Shown here piece after piece: positions 24,145 through 34,600 of a DNA stretch of 64,000 bases. Origin of the DNA: Nematostella vectensis. Taxonomy: Eukaryota; Cnidaria; Anthozoa; Actiniaria; Edwardsiidae. Position 1 is the stretch's first letter. Every line of letters starts with the position of its first letter. Both the position numbers and the translations under genes were made by a program. The notes under the pieces are model-generated. The model did no database searches, was not told the DNA's origin, and was given only the letters and a program-made list of their open reading frames with translations. The stretch is from contig NC_064047.1 in assembly GCF_932526225.1 (NCBI RefSeq), positions 8,228,994-8,292,993 of the forward strand, read 5' to 3'.

Positions 24145-24489
24145 GCAGAGCTGTATGAGTCTATAATTAATAAAATTGGTTGAAATCAGCTGATAATGTA
24201 GCTTTGTTGTTTAAAGCGAAGAAAGCAGTTGACACCATGCTTTAAAAAGGCCCATCTGCTACCAAACAGTGGAAAATGGATTTTACGATATGCCTCGGGA
24301 GAAAATGTATCGTAGAATCGAGGTATCATTGCAAAGAAGTCCTCGATTTTACAACATAAAGGAAAATCCATTGAAAATATCATTGTAGCGTGGTCAGGTA
24401 ATAATCGACTTTTACAAAATAATAAATTGTAACATGTACTCTGTGTAAGACTGTTCACTTACTCTCTTCAAGACAAGACAAACAAGATC

Positions 24490-24757
24490 TCCCAAGTCAA
24501 AAAATTGAGTGCATTGCGTATGGTGTCTTTTGTTTTTCTGTCTTTGTTGATAATGAGAATAATATCGTTGTATCGAGGTCAAAATTACGCTTGAGAGAAC
24601 ACATTTGTCGTAAAATCAATAATATTGTTGTATCCAATATCATTAGATGGAGGTAATTTCTTATACATTTCGTTTTATTTTGGCTTGGAGAAAGTATCGC
24701 CATCATAAAATCGAGGTTATCGTAAAATTCAGTATTGTGAAATCCAGGTTCCACTGC
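24490..24757 (-). mobile_element. Fragment of a CAGTGGAACC-ended DNA transposon
   Basis: Lies in an MTF1-like intron. The minus strand from 24,757 reads CAGTGGAACCTGGATTTCAC followed by phrases of the ATCGAGG type, a terminus common in animal Tc1/pogo-like MITEs. Related phrases occur down to about 24,290, but I could not find the other end. Confidence 0.45.
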
Positions 24758-25325
24758 ATTGAATTCTGAACAGTCAATGATATATAAAATGATTTATGAC
24801 ACTTCAACAGTTTAAAGGTGAAGTAAACAAGTCTGGGAACAGAAATGCTTTCATGTATTACCTTGGAATTTATTGATCATGAATATTCTTATCACTTAAT
24901 GAAGATGCTGGTTCATTTGATAGTATAGGCTCCGAGGGCCATGTTTGAAATTTTGGAAGGTCTTTAAGTGTAAAAGCCAACATTATGAGCAAAGACCAAA
25001 TATTTTGAAATGAATTGAGGCCCATATTTTTATGTGGCTTGCTTTAGCTTTCATTTCTATGGATACTCATTTTGACTAGTCTGTCAACCTGATTTTAAAA
25101 CTTGAAAAAGTGACTCAAATAATATTTTTCACAAGCCAAAAACAACGTGCCAAATCTATTTGAAGTCCCAACATGGCCAACTTGGCACAAAATTGGTTTA
25201 GGCATAACGTTCAAAGCCTATTGTTGGACTATAAATAGGTGACTTTCAAAATAAGTTTGTTTTTTTTGCCTGAGCAGGTGCGAATGTGCCGCCAAAAAAA
25301 TCCACGTGACTTCAAGAAGAGCAAG

Positions 25326-26152
25326 TAAGGGACCGATTGTTATCGGTCGCTTAGCAGGGGGGTAAAATTTTAGAAATGCAGTTTTTTAGGGGGGTGTTTT
25401 TTTCATTTCCATAGCCAGAGGAGGGGGGGTAATTTTTTTATCTTGTTCCCCGTAAGATACCGATCGTGCGATCTACCTTATTACACAAAATTTTTCGCGA
25501 TGTCAAAATTTCGACATTTTGCGATAATTCGGGACACTTTATTTTCGCGATTTTCCTATTTTCGTAAAAACCCGATCACTTTATTTTCGCGATTTTGGGA
25601 TAATGAAATCAAGCAAAACAAATGGAGTTAAAATGTGCTGTAATCATCAAAACTGACACAATTTGCAACAAAAAGATGCATTGGCTAAATTTATTTTCAT
25701 AAAAATCTATAAATCTATAAATATAAATATAAGTCCAACTCATATATATACCCTTACTTTATGTACATAAGGTGTACATAAGGTGTACTCCCTTAATTTT
25801 TGCGCATCCTAATTTTCGCGACACTCAATTTTCGCGTCACTTTATTTTCACGAATCTTTTAAAATCGCGAAAAGTGTAATAAGGTATGAGCAATTGAATT
25901 GAAATTTGAAGATTTCTCAGCAGGTTTTTAATTATGAAGGAAAACAAGAAGTGTTAATTTCTCTTTAAGCAGTGCGATGTTCCACTGACCCAAAAATATG
26001 AGGGGGGGGGGGGGGAAATTTTTAAGACGTCATGATTTCTGGGGGGTCTAAATTTTATTATTACATTTTTCGGAAGGGGGGGGGGGGGAAATTTCAATCT
26101 TGGATTTATTAAAAAAAAACACCACCCCTCCGCAAATAACGATCGGCCCTTA
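25326..26152. mobile_element. Inverted-repeat element (outer) in the MTF1-like first intron
   Basis: The left end TAAGGGACCGATTGTTAT matches the reverse complement of the right end, ATAACGATCGGCCCTTA. TA is shared at both borders. G-rich runs follow both ends. A second MITE is inserted inside (25,474-25,886). Confidence 0.65.
25474..25886. mobile_element. Nested MITE with TA target sites
   Basis: The left end TA-CCTTATTACAC is mirrored at the right end GTGTAATAAGG-TA, and both are followed inward by TTTCGCGAT-type sequence. The interior repeats the phrase TTTATTTTCGCGA. It is inserted within the element at 25,326-26,152. Confidence 0.7.
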
Positions 26153-26350
26153 CCAATGCTGGTATGTACATATCATTGGTTTGCTCGTTTTTAGTGAAAA
26201 ATTAAAAACGTTACTGCCTTACAATTAACCTAAATTAACCGAAATAACTCATCTCAATTACTTTGTCTATTTTGTAATTTCTTTAATTTAAGATAATAAA
26301 AAATAATAATAATTTACAGTAGGTAACATAGTACATGTAGTTTGTCTTAC

Positions 26351-26593
26351 CCTTTGGCCTTGGCACAAATGTTTCTTCAACCGCTCCAGAGAAAGCGAAC
26401 GACGATTTGACAGAAATAAGGTTATACGCTCGGTTGATAATATGAAACACACTTTATATCATGTAATTCGCCATCTTGAGACATTCTTATAATAATGCCT
26501 CGCCTTCAGGTACGACCGTGAGGGGACAGGTACCACAAAATTGTACCGGAAGTAAAGCTACCATTTCCCATGATTCTTATGAGCTGTGCTGTC
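26351..26593. promoter_or_regulatory. Divergent promoter region of MTF1-like and FAAP100-like genes
   Basis: The FAAP100-like start codon is at 26,594 on the plus strand. On the minus strand a likely non-coding first exon of the MTF1-like gene ends at 26,351 with the donor GGGTAAGA. An acceptor lies just before the MTF1-like start (24,150). The two transcripts must therefore begin head-to-head within about 200 bp. No TATA box is obvious. The exact start sites are inferred. Confidence 0.5.
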
Positions 26594-29500
26594 ATGGCGG
26601 ACGAAGAGGAACTTTCTATGAAATGTCTCCATTTATTTGCGCCTCCTCGGTTATCTTGCAAACCTAAGATTAAGGAGTTTCCATTAAGGAAAGATAAGAC
26701 CGGACTACTGTTGACAACAGGAAACGAGGTTTTATATTTCATCGAAAAGGGGAAAATTGTGGTGAGTTAAAAAAAAATTCCTCCTTGCTTGTTTGTTCTT
26801 TTGCTAGTTTAAATTATTTTTTGTATGGCCGTAGCAGAAGGTCGGGCACTGGTGGCATGTGCCATAAAAAATATTTAAAAAAATTATAAGGAAATGACCA
26901 GTAGGGGTGTGCCCCAAAATGTCTTCTGAATGTTTCCGTATTGTGCCCCACCGACAGAGCAAAAAAATGGCATGAAATTTTCCAATTCTCAATATGTAAG
27001 CTAATGATTCCGCATACAAGGAGTTCCCCTGACCAAAAGCTTAATTCCAAATTTCAAAGAAATTTAAAAGATATGAAATTTAGATAAGCGAGCAAAGTTG
27101 GCTTAATTTCTGATCAGAGCCCGACTTCTCCCTAAAACAAGGAGAATTCATACTTTGGAAATTTGAAAATTGCACTTTTAAGCCTCATATCTAGAAGACG
27201 AATCCATTAGGAAAAAACACTTTTTGATATGTTGGTTAACATAACATAAAAAACCTCTATGCAAAAATTCAAGCTTACCGAAGTTAACAAGACCTTATGT
27301 TGGGAAAACTTGCCATTTTTTGGCTCTGTTGCCCCCCTTCCCCCCCCCCTAATAATTTCCTCTCAAGGCCTGCCATAGCTGCTCAGCATCCTGTTTTCAT
27401 AGGATACTCATTTTCAATGAATTTTAATCTAGATGTGGTTGCTTATATTCTCTTCGTACACAGAACACATACTGTTTTCCATCACGAATTACCAGTTTTG
27501 AGCTTGGTATCCACTCCTCTAATATACAAGTGGTGGTGGTAACTGAAGAAGGGAAGATCTGGTCCCTTGGTGTAGCAAGACACAAGGCAAAAAGGTTAGA
27601 GACTGTTTGTTGGTTCCTGGTCCTTTGAATGACAGTTCTACACCTGTTTTAAGTAGAGTCCAGGTGCGTACCCAGGATTGGCTGAAGGGGGTTCACAGTC
27701 AATATATCATATGGAAAAAGCATAGTATTTGAAGATTCCTTAATAAGAAATGACCCACTTTTTGGCTGCCAAGTGGGGAGGGGGGGTGGGCGCCCACCCT
27801 TCGCACCCCTGTGTACGTGCCTGGAGTCCTACTGTTGGATATTACACACCCATGCTTCATGGGTGCATGGGTATGAAAGAAAAGAGCAAAGCATTTAAAC
27901 TGATCCCTTTGGTTTTAAATACCTCTCTTAAAAATAGGTCATAAGCAGCAACTGGTAAAATGTTGAGCCTTAAGTTTTTTTAGTTAAAGAGGTTTCTCCC
28001 ACCGTTCCTTTACTTATTATTTATGTACCTTGATTTAGCCATAATGGATGTATGTTGATGTGGGTTACATTCTCAGAATGTTTTTTTTTTTTTCATATTT
28101 TTTTACTCTATTTTAATGATACAATTTCATTTTCAGACCCAAGGAAATTGACATTCATGAGGGGACCAGTAACCAAGGAATCTTTTCTGATCTTCTTGCT
28201 AGTTCACCACCAGTGAAAAACAATGGTGGCATATCTACCTCTATACCTGTCACAATGATTAGCCAATCACAAGCTGTCATATATGAGCCTCATGCACTTA
28301 GAGCTATCCAAATTGAGGACAAACTGGTCATCTGCGGGGGACATGGTACTGAGTATTTCTATTCTGTGTACACAGCCCTCGAAAATGGCCATGACTCACA
28401 ATGCTACCAAACTCAACCCTTAAGGCGTCAAACTTTTTATGACTCAACATGTGTGAACAACTTAATGGGAAATGATAAGCTCCTTAGTCTGGCCGTTCTT
28501 GGTATGAAGACTGGAGACACAAGAAAGGCCGACCCCTGCTATGTTCTTGAAAAAGGTCTGTTCACTCAATTATTTGGAAGAGATGCAATACTAACTAATG
28601 CAAATGTCCTGCTTGTTGGCCTCCCAAGTGGCCAGGTCATGTACCAGAACATACACTGCACCATCGCTAAAGCTCCTGCCCTATTATTTCATCTTGAGCA
28701 AGCAGTCGTTTCAATACATTGTGCATGTCTACCTACCTCCCTTCAAGGCCTAAGGGATGGAAACAAAGAGTCTTATCACCATGGAAACAAGGAATCTACA
28801 AGCGATCATAGAAGCACCAGTGACAAACTGCAACCAGAGGAATTTAATGCAATTGTAATGGTTGGAAGTTGTGGTAAACTGGTTATCTGTCATAGGGTGG
28901 GACCTGGTGGTTCAGGTAATGATTTCCAGGAATATAATCTGCCTGGCCCTGTCGTATGCACTTGGTTATATGCTAACATTCTGGTTCATTCCACTGGTCA
29001 GGATATGTTTGTAACAAAGCTTGGACTCACACAACCAGAAGGGCCTCATAAGTTTGTGGAATCACTGTGTCCTGTCCATTTGCCAATACCCTGGATATCT
29101 ACCTTATGCTGTGTTCCCAGCATCCATGGCTCCCTTTGGTGCTATTGCCTTACCAATAAAGGGAAGCTGTTAGAGTTCAATCCTCCTGATTTAGAGAGCA
29201 CACATAACATAAGGGTGTCACCTGTTGTGGTTGGGGAAAGACTTAAAAAAGTCCTGACTGCAATAGAGAAGACAGTAATTGATGTGAATAGGAAAAAGGA
29301 GGAAATTACAAAATCAGAAAGCATTCTAAAGGAGCTTAATACAGCCGCCACTCTTGCATGTGAGCTCCACAACCCAGGTAGAAGGTCCCCTATTACTTGG
29401 TCTGTGACTCTTGCTCTTAATTCAGCAAACTGTGGCAGGCTACCACAAGTATTCCTTCATTGTAAAATCACCAACAACAGCTGTCTAACATTGACGTCCA

Positions 29501-29883
29501 ACTGGTCTCTATTGGTTACCATAAAAGAGTCTGCTCTTTGGCCAAATGTTGGACAAAATACTACGCACAGTACCCCTCTAGGGGACTTCAAGGCCAGGTC
29601 ATCAAGAGAACTGCAGTTACCTTTTGACTCTGGTATTGCTCCTGTATCTATGGTAACCATTGAAGCAAGCATGCACTTTAATGTTAAACAAGTGCTGTTA
29701 GAATCATCAATTTCCAGAACTGTTGGGGGTAATGATAGAAGTGTTTTGATTCTCCTTGGGGTTAACAGATTCACTCCAGAGGACTTTGCTCGGCTTTGTA
29801 AACCTAGAGAGGTAGTGAATAATATGACAGCTGTACAGGAGCTTCAGCAAACACTGAAAGAACTTAGCAGAGTAGTTAAATGA
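26594..29883 (+). CDS. FAAP100: FAAP100-like Fanconi anaemia core-complex protein
   Basis: Three exons, 26,594-26,761, 27,464-27,594 and 28,137-29,883, join in phase (0, then 2) across GT-AG sites and give 681 residues. The ATG at 26,594 was chosen over in-frame ATGs at 26,570 and 26,579 because its context (GTCATGG) is strongest. The N-terminus reads like a beta-propeller blade (GNEVLYFIEKGKIV joined to NTYCFPSRITSFEL), aligning with the start of vertebrate FAAP100. Further landmarks are LFGRDAIL, LLVGLPSGQV, VGSCGKLV and LPGPVVC, then a predicted coiled coil (about LKKVLTAIEKTVIDVNRK). FAAP100 stabilises the FANCB-FANCL module that monoubiquitinates FANCD2 in crosslink repair. The protein is about 200 residues shorter than the human one. 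AATAAA follows at about 29,971. Confidence 0.85.
26823..26965 (+). mobile_element. Short repeat copy in FAAP100-like intron 1
   Basis: Begins GCCGTAGCAGAAGGTCGGGC and ends near TGTTTCCGTATTGTGCCCC. The same two end segments occur about 1 kb apart at 56,052 and about 57,065, so both are copies of one family, with the second carrying a longer interior. Confidence 0.45.
27661..27823 (+). mobile_element. MITE of the CAGGTGCGTACCCAGG family
   Basis: Starts CAGGTGCGTACCCAGGATTG and ends GTGTACGTGCCTG, imperfect inverted repeats. A GAGTC direct repeat flanks both sides (27,656-27,660 and 27,824-27,828). The interior phrase AGAAATGACCCACTTTTTGG is shared with copies at 30,800, 37,659, 47,888 and 63,760. 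Confidence 0.7.
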
Positions 29884-29970
29884 TTTTTTTAAAATTCAGG
29901 ATCTTCCGTTCTATTCTCAGAGAGGGTTTGCTTCCAATTCAGAATTCCTGTATTTTTCGCTCAGCCGATC

Positions 29971-29976
29971 AATAAA
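29971..29976 (+). terminator. Polyadenylation signal of FAAP100-like gene
   Basis: AATAAA about 90 bases after the stop codon at 29,881-29,883. Confidence 0.6.
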
Positions 29977-29999
29977 TGTTAGACCATACGTTATTAAAA

Positions 30000-31047
30000 A
30001 GAAAACATACAAGCATATTTAATGAAGATCTTTCAATTTATTGCATTAACGACATTGTATATTGCAACCGATTTTCATTATTATTCCCACATATTTGAAT
30101 ACATGGTCTGGCAAAATCAAAGGGCTAAATAATCCAAAGGGTACAATCGTACCTATTACTTTTGGCATGACTATGCAGGCGTATGGGAAATTAAGAGAAA
30201 GGCAAATATTACAAAGACCTTATCTAGTACATATAAAACTGTATAAAGCAGGTAGAATTTGTGAATGCTCAAAAATTTGTTTTAAAGTGAAAGGTCTACC
30301 TACATGTCTACTGGCACTCTAGCCTACCTATATACTAGGGACATTTCATTTTATTACATGCACATCATGCATGGGTATCTTTATAAATACCATAAAATTC
30401 AGAGAAACATATGTTTCTGTGACAAAATCTATAAAAAATACAAGTATGGTACAAATTCTGGTCATCTACAAATGACCGATGTAATGCATGCTCTTTTTTA
30501 CAAATTGAATTGTTTGAGGTTTTATACATAGAACATATTTATCGTTTCTCGTATGTAACGAATTTGCAATGACAGGACTAACTTCCAAGTTTCAGGGCCT
30601 TTTTTAAAAACTTTTATAAAAATTACAGGATTTTGTTAACCGGATTATGACTTCTAATGCATGTGAAAATCGTGATGTGATAAATTTCTTGTTGTCTTAC
30701 CATAATAGCTACATACATCCAGATGAGTGTTATTATGGATATAAATCATTCAGAAATTTTCCAGTACAAACCTATCAAATCTTTTGGTACAATAGACGAG
30801 AAGCTTACACAGGGAGGTGTGCAGGGGGGTCATGCACCCCCCCTGGCAACCAAAAAGTGGGTAATTTCTTAGTAAGGAATATTCAAATGCTATTCTGTTT
30901 TGATATGATACTTAACTGTGCACCCGCCTCAGCCAATCCTTGATTGATCTATTGTTATTGATTTGTATAATAATGGAATATCAAGCAATGCCTGGCCGTC
31001 TCCCCAATCATTCTTATCCACACCATAGTGTGTATGACATTTTGTCG
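30000..31047. other. Convergent intergenic region with one MITE copy
   Basis: Lies between the 3' ends of the FAAP100-like (plus) and TRPA1-like (minus) genes. No coding sequence was recognised. A reversed, degenerate copy of the CAGGTGCGTACCCAGG MITE family occupies about 30,800-30,944. Confidence 0.5.
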
Positions 31048-31053
31048 TTTTAT
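31048..31053 (-). terminator. Polyadenylation signal of TRPA1-like gene
   Basis: AATAAA on the minus strand, about 50 bases past the stop codon at 31,100. Confidence 0.5.
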
Positions 31054-31099
31054 TCTTGCTACAGCTCTGAGGATGTTTTGAATGTAAGCATATCATCTC

Positions 31100-31583
31100 T
31101 TAATCCTCCTCGACTACATCGTAGTTTATTTCTACATCCAGTTTCTTTGCGACAGCTCTGAGGATGTTTTGCATGTTTTCCTGTTGCTCCTGGAGTTCCC
31201 GCACACGAGTGCGCATGTCTGACATCTTCTTGACAAGATCTTCATTCTGTCCCTCAAGTACCTGCATGGGACTCTGCGGAAAGAAAGCCATGCTCTGTCA
31301 GGTGATGGTGGTGGTCGTGAAAGGGAATTCTTCAATACGAGGATAATGATAATGACAATAGTGACTGCTGCAATATGATGACAATAGTGACTGCTGCAAT
31401 ATGATAATGATGACAATAGTGACTGCTGCAATATGATGACAATAGTGACTGCTACAATGTTATGATGATGATGCCAATTGTGAATGCTGTAATATGATGA
31501 TAATTACAATAGTGACTGCTGCAATATGATGATGACAATAGTGACTGCTGCAATATGATGATGACAATAGTGACTGCTGCAAT

Positions 31584-31617
<34 letters not shown>

Positions 31618-34600
31618 CAATAGTAACTGCTACAATGTTATGATGATGATGCCAATAGTGACTGCTGCAATATGATGATGATGCCAATTGTGACTGCTGT
31701 AATATGATGATAATTACAATAGTGACTGCTGCAATATGATGGTGACAATAGTGACTGGTGCAATATGATGATGACTATGACAATAGTGACTGCTACAATG
31801 TTATGATGATGATGCCAATTGTGACTGCTGTAATATGATGATAATGACAATAGTGACTGCTGCAATATGATGATGATGACAATAGTGACTGCTGCAATAT
31901 GATGATGATGACAACAGCGACTGCTGCAATATGATGATGATGACAACAGCGACTGCTGCAATATGATGACAATGATACAAAAGAAAGATGGGGATTGATA
32001 TAATGTGCACCAGAACTTCGAGTTTCCCTTTCTTATTTATGCTCTCTTAAGTTAGTAGGTTAGTGTATATTTATATTAAAACTACACAAGAACGCGCGCT
32101 CTGCTATCTTGTGATAATGAACAGTATCCTCTTCCTAAACTAAGGGCAGTGAGTACATGTTAACCATGCCCTCAAGAAACTCATTTTTTTAAAAGAAATC
32201 ATTTGCATCAAAGTTCGTGCCAGTCATCAGCGAGACAGAATCGTTTCAATGTAAGTTTCTAGCTGTCCCAAAAACTTTTATTTTGCTATTTACTTTGACT
32301 TTGGCGAATAGACGTTAAGTTACACCATAGCCAGCTCCCTCCCATCCATCACCTCCCTTAGCCTACCTTTCCTATGTCAAGAGCTTCTCGCATCTCTTGT
32401 GGATTTATCAAGTGCGAGTGAAGAAACCAGAAGAACCCGCGACTGCTGTTTGGAAGGAAGGATTCCCTTGGGGTCACCGCGAAATTCTTACGAATGCGCC
32501 TCGGCATGGCTTTCTCCACGTCCAGAGCCAAGTCCACCTGTAATATATCGACTTGTCAATATCGAGATCAATTGAATGACAAAAAAACATAGCATGAAAG
32601 GGTAACGCAAGGTATTAATCCATTAAGGTATGTAAGAAACATGTCACGCTAGGCTAACGCAACGTATTATGAGACAAAACGTGACACGCTAGGGTAAAGC
32701 AACGTATTATAATCCATTAAGGTATGAGAGAAAACATGTCACACCAGGGTAACGCAACGTATTAAAATTCATTAAGGTACGACATAAAACATGTCACACT
32801 AATCAAGTTCAATTAACAAACGTTTTGGCACGGAACAGACTGGGAGGGCGGGGGGGAAGGGGTAGAAGAAATAGAGAGAAGTCGGAACGCATTTCACGCT
32901 TGAATGACCGTTTCCCCGGAATTATCGGTTCGTTTACTTTTGTAGGCATTTTTATTTATTATTTGCAATATAGGTTTTATTCCGAAAGTGATGGCGCGAA
33001 TGCGACTTTTCTTGTCAAGCATTTGGAAATCCACTGACCTATTCAGCGCAAGACTCATACCAGCAGGTCCGTCCTTCAGATATAGTACACTATAGTACTG
33101 ATTGTTTCCCAAATTACTTTGAATCAATTTGCATTACTATCTCCAGACTCGTAAAAAGGCTATACCGAGGGGGTGGGGGTGGGTGCGCAGTCATAGGTAT
33201 CATATGGAAAAAGGATTTCTGTAATAAGAAATCACCCCCTATGTACACACATGATCTCACTGTATTTACCAGCATCGCTTGTCTCTTAAGTACCGCCTGC
33301 TCCTGTACGCCTTTAATGTCGTCGACGGCCAAACCGATCTATAAACAGCCATGGTCAACAATGGAAGGAACAAGCGCAAACTCCAGGATATGCTGAGGGG
33401 GAGGGGAGGGGAGGGTAGGGGCGTCTGTATACGCAGTCGAAGGCATTGTATGAAAAAGAGAGCGGGGGGAGGGGGGGTGCGCAGGCGTTACACCGAAAAG
33501 GGATGGTATGTCACTGTCCCTAAATAAGAAATGACCCATTGTATGGCGTTTCGTGAGGGGTGGGGGGGGTATGGGCTGTACTCGCAATCATAGGTATCAT
33601 ATGGAAAATAATAGTATTTTACTACCCTCCAATGACAAATGAAAGGGAAGGGGGGAACGTACTTTGTACTCTCACTTACTTTTAATGTGCTCGTTTTTCA
33701 TGTAAACTCTACGCCGTACTAAGGTGCGAATCCAGGGTTTATTGAGGGGGGGGGGGGAGGGGGTGTGGAATGCGCAGTCAAAGGCATATGGAAAAAAAGG
33801 ATAGCATTTTACGACCCTTCGCTAACAAATGAAGGGAGGGGGAGCGTACTTTTACTCACTGAAGTGCTCCTTTTTCATGTAAAGGTTGTCGTACAAAACA
33901 CTGTGATCTTACCAATAAGTTCATCAGGATGAGTGTCATGACGACCAAGAAGATGACAAACAGGACCCATGCGATCGCAGGCTCATTCTCAAAAATAGAG
34001 TCGAACTCGAACTCGCCAATCATCATCACACCCGTCTTCATTAAGGAACGGCCTACTGTGGTGAACTGGGGCTGTAAAGAGACGGAAGAAGACATCATTA
34101 CCATCAACATCATCACCACCACCACTATCATTATCATCATTACCACCATGATCATTATAATAATCATTAGAACCATTACCACTACCATCATCGTCATCAT
34201 TATCACAACCACTACCACCACCCTCATTATCATATTCATCATCATTACCATTTCAAACCCTCATAATCATATTACTCATCATTACAGCCATTTTGACCAC
34301 CCTCATTATCATATTCATCATCATCACAGCCATTTTCACCACCCTCATTATTATATTCATCATAACCATTACCACCACCCTCATTATCATATTCATTATC
34401 ATCAAAACCATTACCACCACCCTCATTATCATATTCATTATCATCATAACCATTACCGCCGCCCTAATTATCATCATTACCATTACCCGCCACCCTCATT
34501 ATCATATTCATCATTACCATTACCGCCATCCTCATTATCATCATCAATATTACCATCACCGCCATCCTCATTATCATCATCACTATTACCATTACCCGCC

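Noticed and set aside
31460-32010. Minus-strand frames rich in Ser, Ile and His
   Set aside because: They are translations of the intronic 30 bp minisatellite.
32990-33127. Possible extra exon between the TRP helix and exon 32,367-32,537
   Set aside because: The two exons join directly in phase and match the family order (RQAML then VDLAL), so no exon is needed.
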